A DNA stretch of 34,246 nt from a virus: positions 1 to 34,246 of the IMG/VR virus record IMGVR_UViG_3300010883_000185. One strand, given 5' to 3'. The position numbers and the translations under genes were made by a program. Below the pieces are notes generated by a model. The model saw only the letters and a list, made by a program, of their open reading frames with translations, searched no databases and was not told the DNA's origin. Shown here one piece after another: positions 6,810 to 14,751 of the stretch. How positions within the stretch are numbered: the stretch's first letter is position 1; each line of letters starts with the position of its first letter.

Positions 6810-8643
6810 CTATTCTCTGAACAGGGTTAGAAGGTGTAACGGGAGCTTTCTTTTCCGGTTCTGGTGGAACGAACGCCTTTATTACAGCTTTCTCTACTTG
6901 CCCAAGCTGGCCCATATTTAATGTAGCTGTGTAATCAGTAACTCCATGTTGGAACCATACTTTACTTCCATCAGGTTGTACACTCTTAATTATTGGGAAT
7001 GGGTAACCCATCTCAGCTAACTGGTGAGTCCAAGGTGTTGAAGCTAGTGAAAGTTGCATAGGTGCACCTCCACCACCCGGAGGAGCGCCACCCGGAGGAG
7101 CACCGCCTTCTTCGCCTCCACCTTGCTGCTCCTGTTCCTGCATCTGTTGCTGCTGTTCCATCTGTTGTTCCTGCTGCATCAATGCCAATGCTTGCGACTC
7201 TGCACCCATCTTTGCCATATTCACTTGTTGACCGGACACGACAAATTCTACGTTTTCAGCATCAATGTTCTGTTCTTTCAACTCAACATCATACCCCTGT
7301 GCGGCAAGCTGTTGTGCTAACTGTGTACGTTGTAGGGCAAAAGATATTCTTGTGGACTCAGCTTTTTCTTCCGGTGTAGGAAGAACCATCTTCCAATCGG
7401 TTATGCCGAAGCTATCCAAAATCTTAGGGAATACTCTTTCGTGGAAGATGCGCTGGTCACCTTCTACAACCCTACTCATAACAACAAGCTGAGTTGTTTG
7501 GGTAGTAAGTCCCCCAAAACCCTCTGGTGCGCCCTGCCATGCAGGAGTTACGCCCCACATAGAAGCCACTCGCTCCCTGATTTCGTTTCTTATTGGCAGA
7601 TAATCCATTTCTTGCATAGTGTGGAAAAGTCTAACAAGGTCTACCCTACCACGGTTATTCCTAGAGGAAACTGCCACCATAGGCATATAGTTAGTATCTT
7701 GCTTAGTCTTTGCTTCCCACTGTTGCCGTTCCCGCCTAAGGGAATCTGGGTCGTCTGTGGAAACCATTAACATGGCTGCTGGCATTTTACGCTCAAAGAA
7801 GTACCTGTAAAGGTTCTTATCCATTCCTAGTAGGGTTAATGCCTTTTCAAATAAGGTTAGGATAGGTGACCACCCAAATGTGTCGGTCGGGTAGAACTTA
7901 GACAGGTGAATTACTTCAGAGTCTAACAGATAGTATATAGCATTCTTATGGCTATACTTATACATGGCTGGCCTTAGTGGGAAACCGCAGCCTTTCTCTG
8001 AGCAAACCAAAGCTGTCTTTTCTTCGTCTGTTGGGGTATCCTTCTCAACAACTTTGAAGCGGTGGGCAGGACAGAACCAGTGGAAGTTTTCAGGGAGTCC
8101 CCTTGCATCAAGATCAAAGTCTGTGATTGCTGGGTCTAAGTGCCGAATTTCTACCAGCTTCTGTTCAAGTTCCCCATCTTTAACGACATAGCTTTTGTTC
8201 AGTAGGATGAAAGCGTCATCAATGGAGTTTAAATCGAAGTGGGCTAAGCGAAGAACTTCTTCTAGGGTTTTATGGAACCTGTTAGCATCTCCAATGAACT
8301 TATTAATCTCGTCTAGCTGACTTTCATCTGGATTGTTAACTGTAGGTTCCCATACAATTCCTCTTCGGAAAACCTCAGATGTGATATGTTGTAGGGGTGC
8401 TCGTATCTCTTGAACTTGTGTGGCAATCTTATTTAAGTCACCGACAAGTTGAGTTCGGTAAGCCATTTGGTTTCTAATCCACGAGTTAACAATTGACTCA
8501 ATACCAATTTGTAGTGGTAGAGACCCTGTACTGTCATCACTACTACCGCCCTTACTCATGTGGAACTGCCCAATTTGGTTACCTAGCTCAGCTAACGTAT
8601 TTGCCGCATTTGCTGCTTTAGGTGCGAAATCATTTATCTTCAT
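6790..8643 (-). CDS. Portal protein with inserted zinc-ribbon-like module
   Basis: This 617-residue protein forms the dodecameric DNA entry channel at one capsid vertex, to which terminase docks. Portal features include the helical N-terminal half (IVNSWIRNQMAYRTQLVGDL), a segment with hydrophobic/aromatic residues and DSEVIHLSKF (about 241-250), GWSPILTLFEKALTLLGMDK (257-275), and the late helical stem region with REIRERVASMWGVTP-like sequence. Unusually, C191-x2-H194 and C214-x4-C219 make a zinc-ribbon-like insertion in the wing region. Residues 486-527 are a Gln-rich then Gly/Pro-rich linker before a final globular segment (about 535-590). The ATG at 8643 follows the preceding stop by 3 bases. 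It lies near the terminase genes, as usual, with nrdJ between. Family call is firm by context, fairly firm by pattern. Confidence 0.87.
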   Translation of the reverse strand: MKINDFAPKAANAANTLAELGNQIGQFHMSKGGSSDDSTGSLPLQIGIESIVNSWIRNQMAYRTQLVGDLNKIATQVQEIRAPLQHITSEVFRRGIVWEPTVNNPDESQLDEINKFIGDANRFHKTLEEVLRLAHFDLNSIDDAFILLNKSYVVKDGELEQKLVEIRHLDPAITDFDLDARGLPENFHWFCPAHRFKVVEKDTPTDEEKTALVCSEKGCGFPLRPAMYKYSHKNAIYYLLDSEVIHLSKFYPTDTFGWSPILTLFEKALTLLGMDKNLYRYFFERKMPAAMLMVSTDDPDSLRRERQQWEAKTKQDTNYMPMVAVSSRNNRGRVDLVRLFHTMQEMDYLPIRNEIRERVASMWGVTPAWQGAPEGFGGLTTQTTQLVVMSRVVEGDQRIFHERVFPKILDSFGITDWKMVLPTPEEKAESTRISFALQRTQLAQQLAAQGYDVELKEQNIDAENVEFVVSGQQVNMAKMGAESQALALMQQEQQMEQQQQMQEQEQQGGGEEGGAPPGGAPPGGGGAPMQLSLASTPWTHQLAEMGYPFPIIKSVQPDGSKVWFQHGVTDYTATLNMGQLGQVEKAVIKAFVPPEPEKKAPVTPSNPVQRIDEDTDE

Positions 8644-8646
8644 TCG

Positions 8647-9096
8647 TTACTCCAATGGTTGTTGAGCATCAACACCGATTATTTTAAGAATATTGTCCAT
8701 TCCTTTTTGTCTAAGTTGGCCTGACTCAGATAACGGTATCGCAGGTACCTCAGATTGAACTTTGTCCATCTGCTCTAATTGTTCTAGGAGGTTAAGGTTT
8801 TGCTCACGTAGAACATCAACCTCTTCTTCTAGTTTAGAGTACTCTATTTCATCCACACCATTTATATGAATACCGTCCAAGACTCCCTCAGCCGTTGCTT
8901 CTTTTATTACAGCTTCGAATGCTCCTTCAGTGAGGACGGTCATAGCTACATGATCATCAGGAATCTCGTCTGTGTCTGCATCCAACGTTTCTAGGTCGTG
9001 ATGCCATGCATTAAGGATGCGCCATGTACCTGAGGCATCTCGTTTAGCTATGTACTGAGCACTCTGCTGCCTTAAAGTCGAACCTATTTCTGCCAT
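8647..9096 (-). CDS. Hypothetical 149-residue protein between ribonucleotide reductase and portal
   Basis: The N-terminal half (residues about 15-85) looks like a compact alpha/beta domain (SGTWRILNAWHHDLETLDAD, then AFEAVIKEATAEGVLDGI). The second half contains a clear coiled coil (YSKLEEEVDVLREQNLNLLEQLEQMDKV in two parts, about 95-122) and a short C-terminal helix. I recognise no family. The ATG at 9096 is preceded by AAGGAG and by a TATAAT box at 9116-9121. The stop is 3 bases from the portal start, so the two are probably co-translated. A portal-associated or head assembly role is plausible but only inferred. Confidence 0.7.
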   Translation of the reverse strand: MAEIGSTLRQQSAQYIAKRDASGTWRILNAWHHDLETLDADTDEIPDDHVAMTVLTEGAFEAVIKEATAEGVLDGIHINGVDEIEYSKLEEEVDVLREQNLNLLEQLEQMDKVQSEVPAIPLSESGQLRQKGMDNILKIIGVDAQQPLE

Positions 9097-9115
9097 TCTA
9101 CTCTCCTTATCTCAT

Positions 9116-9121
9116 ATTATA
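9116..9121 (-). promoter_or_regulatory. TATAAT-type promoter box before the 149-residue gene and portal
   Basis: Minus strand GTAAG-TATAAT-ATGAG, directly past the nrdJ stop and about 10 bases before AAGGAG. No -35 element was seen. It fits the AGTATAATAA late-promoter set and would drive portal expression independently of nrdJ. Confidence 0.42.
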
Positions 9122-9122
9122 C

Positions 9123-11123
9123 TTACGCTATATGGCATTTTGACCACCCGCAACTGTGGCAGGTTGTGCATCCTCCTTCTTCCACCAAGATCGGGGAATC
9201 GCAACATGCTTCCTGTGCAATAACCATTGTACCATTCAATGCGGGTGTTATCAACCCCACAGCGGCTTCTTGCCTTCCATCTTTGTATGACTTAGAAAGG
9301 AGGGGTTCCCCTAGTGAGTAATCTCCGTTGGATGACCCGTCCCAAGTTGAGTACAAATCTACCTGCTCAGTTTTATTTTCAATCACCAGCACTTCTTTAT
9401 CCCTACTCCCTGCCCTGTACACGGTTACACCCTTACAGCCCTCTTCCCATGCAAGAACATAAGCTAGATGAACATCTTCGATACTTGCGTCGTTAGGGAA
9501 GTTAATAGTTTTAGATATACCTGAATCACAGAATTCTTGGAACGCTGCCTGCATACGTACATGGTCTTCCCCTGAAATCTCAGGGGCTGTCACGTAAACA
9601 CTCTTTACCCAGTCGGGTACATCATCTCTTTCCTGTAGTGCTCCACCACTAGAAATGTGTTCCATTAAATTATCAGAGTAGAACTCATATTTCTTAGCGT
9701 CCTCCTCAAAATATTTATTGGTGTAGTAGAGAGTTTCACCTTCCAGTATATTCATTTTCTTCCATGCTAATGCAAAGGTTGGCTCTATTCCACTAGAGGT
9801 GTTAGCCAGCATAGAGATAGTCCCTGTGGGAGCCACAGTTAACCTACATGCATTCCTAAATTTCATATCTTCCTTGGCGAAATCTGAATTCATCCATGCT
9901 GGAAAAGTACCTCTCTCTTCAGCTAAAATTTGGGATGCTATATCAGATCGCTCTTGAATAAAGTTCATTAAGGCTGCCCCTATAGCTCGACCTTGCGCCG
10001 AATTATAAGAAACTCTGAGTTGTATAAGTAGGTCAGCAAACCCCATTACCCCTAAACCAATTTTACGAGTGGCTTTAGTCATAGTCTCAATATCTTTAGT
10101 GGCGTACTCGTTTGCATCAATTACGTTATCTAGGAAACGAATAGCTACTTTAATTGTGTGCTCCAACCCAGACCAATTTATATTGTTCCGCCACTCTATC
10201 GAAGGTTCTGTAGAGGAAGATAAAGATGTATGTGTAAAGAATTCAGCCAAGTTGATTGACCCTAAGTTGCAAGATTCATTACCTAGCAGCGGTTGTTCCC
10301 CACATGGATTAGTCGCAATCATCCGTCCGTATTCAGGCTGAACTTTATTGTCTTTATTTACCGTATCTAGGAATATCATCCCCGGCTCTCCATTACGCCA
10401 AGCACCGGAAACGATCTTACCAAATACCTCACGGGCATCAAGCTCGTCTACAATTTCCTTTGTTCGTGGGTTAATTAAGGGGTAGTTGATACCTGCTTTA
10501 ACTGCCTTCATAAAATCATCAGTTACACCAACGGAAATATTAAAATTATGGATTTCCCCCTCAACAGCTTTACAGTCAATAAACTCTAGGATATCGGGGT
10601 GGTGGATATCCATAACAGCCATATTAGCACCGTCACGTTTTCCACCTTGGGTAATCATAGACGACACCCTTGACAAGGTTTTAAGGACTTCAATAGGCCC
10701 ACATGAGATGCCGTGAGTTGTTTTAATCCTGTCCCCTCTTGGGCGTAGGTTTGATAATGCAAATCCTGTACCCCCACCAAATTTTTGAACCATAGCTGTG
10801 TCGTGGGCTGCTTTCATGATTCCTTCCATACTATCCTCAAGGGGGAGAACGAAACATGCAGACAGGGTACCTTGTTCAGTACCTGCGTTCATTAGGGTTG
10901 GTGAGTTTGGGAGAAACTTATTCTCTGCCATAATGTCGTAAAAATCATTCACCGTTAACTTGGTGTCTATGTCGTGCTTACCGTACAAAGGTTCTACCTT
11001 AGCCACACCTTTTGCTACCCTTTTAAACATCATGCCAGCGTCTTCTATCACCTCTTCGTTGTCATTCTTCATATAATATCGTTTTCGTGCGATCACTTCT
11101 GCTTGAGGCGACAGTTGTACCAT
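9123..11123 (-). CDS. nrdJ: Class II (adenosylcobalamin-dependent) ribonucleotide reductase
   Basis: The enzyme reduces ribonucleotides to deoxyribonucleotides with a cobalamin-generated thiyl radical, supplying precursors for phage DNA synthesis in the cytoplasm. Visible catalytic features: redox cysteine C90 in TLSAC, the radical loop N272-P-C274-G-E276 (thiyl C274, with N272 and E276), C285 in GNESCNLGSINL as the second active-site redox cysteine, and the phosphate-binding PTGTISMLANTSSGIEP (432-448). The C-terminus (652-663, CTTCHSCGWSKC) is the mobile cysteine tail that re-reduces the active site. At 666 residues it is a compact single-chain form; no N-terminal ATP cone is seen. No NrdB-like subunit or activase is nearby, which agrees with class II. 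ATG at 11123 has GGAG 6 bases upstream. Its position between terminase and portal is unusual. Confidence 0.95.
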   Translation of the reverse strand: MVQLSPQAEVIARKRYYMKNDNEEVIEDAGMMFKRVAKGVAKVEPLYGKHDIDTKLTVNDFYDIMAENKFLPNSPTLMNAGTEQGTLSACFVLPLEDSMEGIMKAAHDTAMVQKFGGGTGFALSNLRPRGDRIKTTHGISCGPIEVLKTLSRVSSMITQGGKRDGANMAVMDIHHPDILEFIDCKAVEGEIHNFNISVGVTDDFMKAVKAGINYPLINPRTKEIVDELDAREVFGKIVSGAWRNGEPGMIFLDTVNKDNKVQPEYGRMIATNPCGEQPLLGNESCNLGSINLAEFFTHTSLSSSTEPSIEWRNNINWSGLEHTIKVAIRFLDNVIDANEYATKDIETMTKATRKIGLGVMGFADLLIQLRVSYNSAQGRAIGAALMNFIQERSDIASQILAEERGTFPAWMNSDFAKEDMKFRNACRLTVAPTGTISMLANTSSGIEPTFALAWKKMNILEGETLYYTNKYFEEDAKKYEFYSDNLMEHISSGGALQERDDVPDWVKSVYVTAPEISGEDHVRMQAAFQEFCDSGISKTINFPNDASIEDVHLAYVLAWEEGCKGVTVYRAGSRDKEVLVIENKTEQVDLYSTWDGSSNGDYSLGEPLLSKSYKDGRQEAAVGLITPALNGTMVIAQEACCDSPILVEEGGCTTCHSCGWSKCHIA

Positions 11124-11139
11124 TTAATTCTCCATTCCT

Positions 11140-12831
11140 TTAAAGTAGTAGGGGTTTATCCCCCCTGTGCAGACACATGAGGCACAAATTATTTTCTTTT
11201 ATCCACGCTTTGGGGGTACACCCCTGATTGTTACAATTAGGGTTTGGTGCACCTTCTAAGGGGTATTGTGCATCGGTCATTCCTTTATTATACTCGTCAT
11301 CTTTTGGACTTTCAAGCCTTTCTAGCCACGTTCTTACCGGGTCTTTACCGCTCTTGTTTGATTCAATGCCATCCACCCATCCTTGGAGATTTCCGATAAC
11401 CTTCATACCATATAAATCTGTTTCGTAAGCCGCCTGTAAAGCCATCCCAACACTAAAGAAAGCGTCACCATGCCCAGCTACAGTAGTGGTAGCTTGTAGA
11501 TTATTATTAACTTGCGTCATCTGGGCAATTTGCCTAGGTTCATTAAGCATGGCGGTGCGCCCACCTAAAATAAGCTCCTCCATTATTCCCGCCATAGTTG
11601 CCTTAGATTTTTGAGTGAACGACAGAGGGAACCACACGTTGACCAGTCCTCTATCTTCTAGCTCGCCTCGTGTATTATCTATATAACCCCTAGTTACATT
11701 AAAGTTTTCAGCAACATCATTTAGGTACTCCACTTGATCGGTATAATTCCACCCTTCTAGGTAAGAGGAGTGAATCTGTTCAATTTTACCCCTGTTCCTA
11801 CGGAAAAGTGCTAGATGACTTGGGTGTCTTTTCTTACCTACATCAAAACCACCAAAAATCTCAGTATTCTCATCAAATTTATGCCTAATTAGAGCAGGTA
11901 AATTACGTAACTTTGGGTCAACAATTTTATTTATGTCGTCCCCAGAGAAATATGTCTCACTACTGTAAAAAGGTTCGAGTAGGAATTCTGATGCAAATGA
12001 CTTTGGTTTAGCTTTTTGGTGTACCAGTAACTCTTTTTCGTTGAATATCTCAGGGGCTAACACACGCCGTCCGGGGATAGGGTCAAATACTGGGAGCCTA
12101 CGGTGCCTGAATCGTTCATCCTTAGCTAATTTAGCTAATATATCATCTGGGAGTAAAGGTGTACCTACTACTACGATAGGGGCTCCTTTATTAGGTATGA
12201 ACATGCTTTCAGTAAGGAAGTGATCTTCGACTTTAGAAACCTGTGTAATATTCAGGGGGTTTTCAGGGTCTTTCAAGATGTCGTCTGCTATCAAAGCCCC
12301 ATCTAGGTGCATTCCACGTTTGAATGAGAATAGCCCACCTCGCTCCACTTCGATATTAGCATTTCCATACTGCATTCGAAAGGTATAATCTGCTTTCGGG
12401 GCTTTATCTATCAGCATACTCATTAGAACCTTATTACGTTTTACTTCTTTCTTTAATTCATTAATATGGTATTTCGCCATTGTGTCTGAATAAGATAGGT
12501 ATAAAACCTTTAAGTCTTTCTTTTGGGTGAGCATACGCCACATTGTGAAAGCATGCCCTAGAATCGTAGACTTAAAATGTGCTCTTGGTAGAATTGCACA
12601 ATAATTTAATCCTTGCGATACAGCGTCCTCTATATCTTCCGCTAAGAATCCTACATGCCATGCATTAAACAGTTCTGGTTTCTCGAATGATTGTGACCAT
12701 ATATCACGCACAAATTCCCAGAACGAGCCTATCTTAGCTTGATGTTCTACACCTTGTAGCGTGTCAGCCATTTGTAGGATCGCATCATTATATGATAGTC
12801 CTTTATTGGAGCGTTTAGTCTGAATCGGCAA
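11140..12831 (-). CDS. terL: Terminase large subunit (ATPase-nuclease) with C-terminal zinc-like module
   Basis: This 563-residue protein is the packaging motor. Its N-terminal ATPase has a Walker A variant at 82-89 (PRAHFKST), Walker B at about 179-184 (ALIADD) and a coupling motif near 221-226 (VVGTPL). The C-terminal RNase H-like nuclease shows acidic residues D330 (GGFDVGKKR), D385 (GYIDNTRGE) and D456 (GHGDAFFS). Beyond the nuclease, residues 530-556 carry C533-x4-C538 and C550-x2-C553, an extra zinc-knuckle-like tail. The start appears to be TTG at 12831, overlapping the small subunit stop by 17 bases, with a GAGGG SD; there is no in-frame ATG before residue 21. The neighbours are the small terminase upstream and nrdJ downstream. 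Confidence 0.93.
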   Translation of the reverse strand: MPIQTKRSNKGLSYNDAILQMADTLQGVEHQAKIGSFWEFVRDIWSQSFEKPELFNAWHVGFLAEDIEDAVSQGLNYCAILPRAHFKSTILGHAFTMWRMLTQKKDLKVLYLSYSDTMAKYHINELKKEVKRNKVLMSMLIDKAPKADYTFRMQYGNANIEVERGGLFSFKRGMHLDGALIADDILKDPENPLNITQVSKVEDHFLTESMFIPNKGAPIVVVGTPLLPDDILAKLAKDERFRHRRLPVFDPIPGRRVLAPEIFNEKELLVHQKAKPKSFASEFLLEPFYSSETYFSGDDINKIVDPKLRNLPALIRHKFDENTEIFGGFDVGKKRHPSHLALFRRNRGKIEQIHSSYLEGWNYTDQVEYLNDVAENFNVTRGYIDNTRGELEDRGLVNVWFPLSFTQKSKATMAGIMEELILGGRTAMLNEPRQIAQMTQVNNNLQATTTVAGHGDAFFSVGMALQAAYETDLYGMKVIGNLQGWVDGIESNKSGKDPVRTWLERLESPKDDEYNKGMTDAQYPLEGAPNPNCNNQGCTPKAWIKENNLCLMCLHRGDKPLLL

Positions 12832-13312
12832 CGAGTTCCCTCAGTCTTTCTCCAACAGCCGTTAGTACATCAGCGTCATTAACTTCCTCCATTAGGATTT
12901 GTATGACCTGTTGGACAAACTCCATTTTCATCATATCCTGAAGAATTTCTAATTCGCCTTCGGCTCCAATTTTAGCGGCTCTAACTGCGTCTAAAGCGGT
13001 ATCGAATACAGCGGTGTCTAAGTCTTGGTTGGCTTTAGTCCTGATTTTTGTGTATAGTGCCAAGTGCTCTTTCGTAACACTCTCTAATCTTGATGCTTCA
13101 GCTTCAGTTACTTTCACTAACGCTTGGCTTTTCGCTGTTTTTTTAGCATCATCCCATCCATACTTAGTAGCCCATGAATATACCGTTGGGGTACGAACGC
13201 TTGTCATAAATTCCGCAGACACGGCATCTGCAATAGCTTTTGCAGACATGTCATCACGAATATAAAGTTCTAACGCTTTATCACGAACTTCAATAGGAAT
13301 AGTCTTAGGCAT
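12815..13312 (-). CDS. terS: Terminase small subunit (DNA-recognition, HTH)
   Basis: The protein is 165 residues from the ATG at 13312, chosen because GGGGG lies just upstream; a TTG four codons earlier is also possible. Residues about 8-55 form a helix-turn-helix of the type seen in small terminases and transposase-like DNA binders (IPIEVRDKALELYIRDDMSA, then KAIADAVSAEF and a TVYSWATKYGWDDA recognition region). The rest is helical and would form the oligomerisation and large-subunit contact region (EGELEILQDMMKMEFVQQVI). It sits immediately upstream of terL with a short overlap, the standard arrangement. It should select phage DNA for packaging. The call is by HTH plus context. Confidence 0.82.
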   Translation of the reverse strand: MPKTIPIEVRDKALELYIRDDMSAKAIADAVSAEFMTSVRTPTVYSWATKYGWDDAKKTAKSQALVKVTEAEASRLESVTKEHLALYTKIRTKANQDLDTAVFDTALDAVRAAKIGAEGELEILQDMMKMEFVQQVIQILMEEVNDADVLTAVGERLRELVADSD

Positions 13313-13332
13313 ATAAACCCCCAATCATAAAA

Positions 13333-13755
13333 TTAATTATACCAGTCCCCATGCTTGTCCCAGTCGTGTTCAAGTGTTCTGGACTCTGTGCTGCCACCGT
13401 ATGGGGTGCCATCTGATTGTAGTAGCTTAGACCAGTCATGTCGCTCTCCTTTAGAGCTAGAGGAGGATACGTAACAGGAAGGAACTTTTGTTTTTAGCCC
13501 AGTAGTAGATTTGATGGTTGCAAAGTCTATAGCGATTTCAGGGGAGCGGGTACATAGTCTATCCCAAACGGCAGTCTGTTCATTTATTGGCTTGAAACTA
13601 GGGTTCTTGCGAATCGTCCCTGTAGTCCTCTGTAAGCCTTCTACTTCTTGGTTATACGTACAGGCTGTAAATCTGCACCAAACCAACTTACCGTACTCTG
13701 CTCTAATGTCTGCTTCAGTTTTACCTTCAGGTAACTTATCTATATATTCCTTCAT
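13333..13755 (-). CDS. Hypothetical 140-residue protein before the terminase genes
   Basis: This soluble protein has no membrane span or recognised catalytic motif. It begins with a charged helix (MKEYIDKLPEGKTEADIRAEY), then a segment with two cysteines (VWCRFTACTYN), a central region with INEQTAVWDRLCTRSPEIAI, a Ser-rich linker (VSSSSSKGERHDW) and an Asp/His/Trp-rich C-terminus (LEHDWDKHGDWYN). It directly abuts the RuvC-like gene (stop and start adjacent), so it is probably in that operon. A TATAAT box overlaps its last two codons. Function unknown. Confidence 0.65.
   Translation of the reverse strand: MKEYIDKLPEGKTEADIRAEYGKLVWCRFTACTYNQEVEGLQRTTGTIRKNPSFKPINEQTAVWDRLCTRSPEIAIDFATIKSTTGLKTKVPSCYVSSSSSKGERHDWSKLLQSDGTPYGGSTESRTLEHDWDKHGDWYN
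13336..13341 (-). promoter_or_regulatory. TATAAT-type promoter box before the terminase genes
   Basis: Minus strand ACTGG-TATAAT-TAATT. It overlaps the last codons (Tyr-Asn-stop) of the upstream gene, so part of the match is forced by coding. It marks the boundary between the replication block and the packaging/head block, which supports a late-promoter role by position. Confidence 0.35.
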
Positions 13756-14202
13756 CTATGTTTTCTCCTTGGCCCATAATGCGATACACGCAGCATCGGC
13801 GTAATCTTGTTCAGGGAATATATCTCCCCACTTTTCTACGGCGTATTTTTTAATGTCAGGTTTACCTGCATTTCCTTTACCTAGGATTACTTTTTTCCAA
13901 CTCCTGTTGTCCACCGGGACTACCGAAATACTAGCCCTATAAAGTGCGTACTTTGCACATGCTACAACAGACGAAATCTGCATGGTAGTCCTTGGGTTCT
14001 GTATAAAGATGGCAGCTTCAATAGCCGCTGTGGTTACCTTTATTATACTAGCAAACTTATATAAACTGTCTGTCATTGCAAAAACCCGCTGATCAAAATC
14101 CTCTACTTTGGGTGCGAATTTTTCCATACGCACTAATGAGCCGTCCTCAGATAAGAGCACAGCGTGTACAGCCTTTGATGAGCAGTCTAACCCTAAGTAC
14201 AT
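13756..14202 (-). CDS. RuvC-like Holliday junction resolvase (RNase H fold)
   Basis: This 148-residue protein shows the RuvC/RNase H-like pattern: a first strand with D6 (YLGLDCSSKAVHAVLL), E62 in the central strand (TAAIEAAIF), and paired acids D133 and D136 in the last helix (EQDYADAACIALW). These four would bind two Mg ions. Family members cut branched DNA such as Holliday junctions made during replication and recombination, which allows packaging of unbranched DNA. It is close to RecA-like, Cas4-like and Vsr-like genes and to terminase, in keeping with that role. The length matches compact phage or bacterial RuvC. ATG at 14202 is the first in-frame start; the SD is modest. Confidence 0.83.
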   Translation of the reverse strand: MYLGLDCSSKAVHAVLLSEDGSLVRMEKFAPKVEDFDQRVFAMTDSLYKFASIIKVTTAAIEAAIFIQNPRTTMQISSVVACAKYALYRASISVVPVDNRSWKKVILGKGNAGKPDIKKYAVEKWGDIFPEQDYADAACIALWAKEKT

Positions 14203-14227
14203 ATTTGTATCCCCCTCTGAGAACGGT

Positions 14228-14743
14228 TTATATTAAATCTCGACGCACAGTAATGACTCTGCTGACTCCATCGTATAGATGAGAGTAAGCATTGTACAAG
14301 CTTTCTGTCCTACTTAGAAAAGCCTGTGTTTCCATCTGGATTTGCATCTTTTTTTGCACATCTTCGCTGTTAGCAATTATCTCTGCTTTTAAGCCTTCCT
14401 TAGTAGGAGCCTTTACCTTTGTTATCTTGTACTCCCTAATAAGTGAAGCCAACTCTACGCTCATTACCCCGTCAATAGATGTATCAATAGCTTTGGTTTT
14501 AGCTCGTAAAATACCTACCTGATATTCTAGGTAAGCTTTATAAGCCGAAAATTGCCATACTAGTCTCTCTAAGGAGCTTTTGTCCATATCATTTATCGCA
14601 TCTGGGTAATATGTATCTGATACAGGGTCGGTAGGGTCTTGCAGTACAGGTTTACCTATTACAGGTATATCTAAAGCTGCTATAAATTCATTTGCTTTCT
14701 TTAGGGGTTCACTTGCTGACCACCTATGTTCCATTTTAGGCAT
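14228..14743 (-). CDS. Hypothetical 171-residue protein in the recombination block
   Basis: This is a helical soluble protein. After a short N-terminus with Pro/Asp-rich sequence (PVLQDPTDPVSDTYYPD) it has several long helices (SSLERLVWQFSAYKAYLEYQ, LASLIREYKITKVKAPTKEG, KKMQIQMETQAFLSRTESLY) and a C-terminal strand (RVITVRRDLI). The pattern resembles small phage proteins often found near recombination nucleases, but I cannot name a family. It lies between Cas4-like and RuvC-like genes; the ATG at 14743 has AGGAG and follows the Cas4-like stop by 8 bases. An accessory role in recombination or DNA processing is inferred from context only. Confidence 0.65.
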   Translation of the reverse strand: MPKMEHRWSASEPLKKANEFIAALDIPVIGKPVLQDPTDPVSDTYYPDAINDMDKSSLERLVWQFSAYKAYLEYQVGILRAKTKAIDTSIDGVMSVELASLIREYKITKVKAPTKEGLKAEIIANSEDVQKKMQIQMETQAFLSRTESLYNAYSHLYDGVSRVITVRRDLI

Positions 14744-14751
14744 AATTCCTC

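Noticed and set aside
7050-7190. Short direct repeats in the portal gene that could look like a CRISPR or regulatory repeat
   Set aside because: They encode the Gln-rich and Gly/Pro-rich linker of the portal in frame; spacing is irregular and no spacers of constant size occur.
11287-11292. TATAAT box inside terL, before an in-frame Met that would start a 46-residue zinc-tail protein
   Set aside because: The box is explained by coding (Glu-Tyr-Asn-Lys), and the SD-like AAAGG is too close to that ATG. I keep it only as a weak possibility.
14042-14047. TATAAT box inside the RuvC-like gene
   Set aside because: It is internal to the coding region, far from any gene start, and explained by the codons for Ser-Ile-Ile-Lys.
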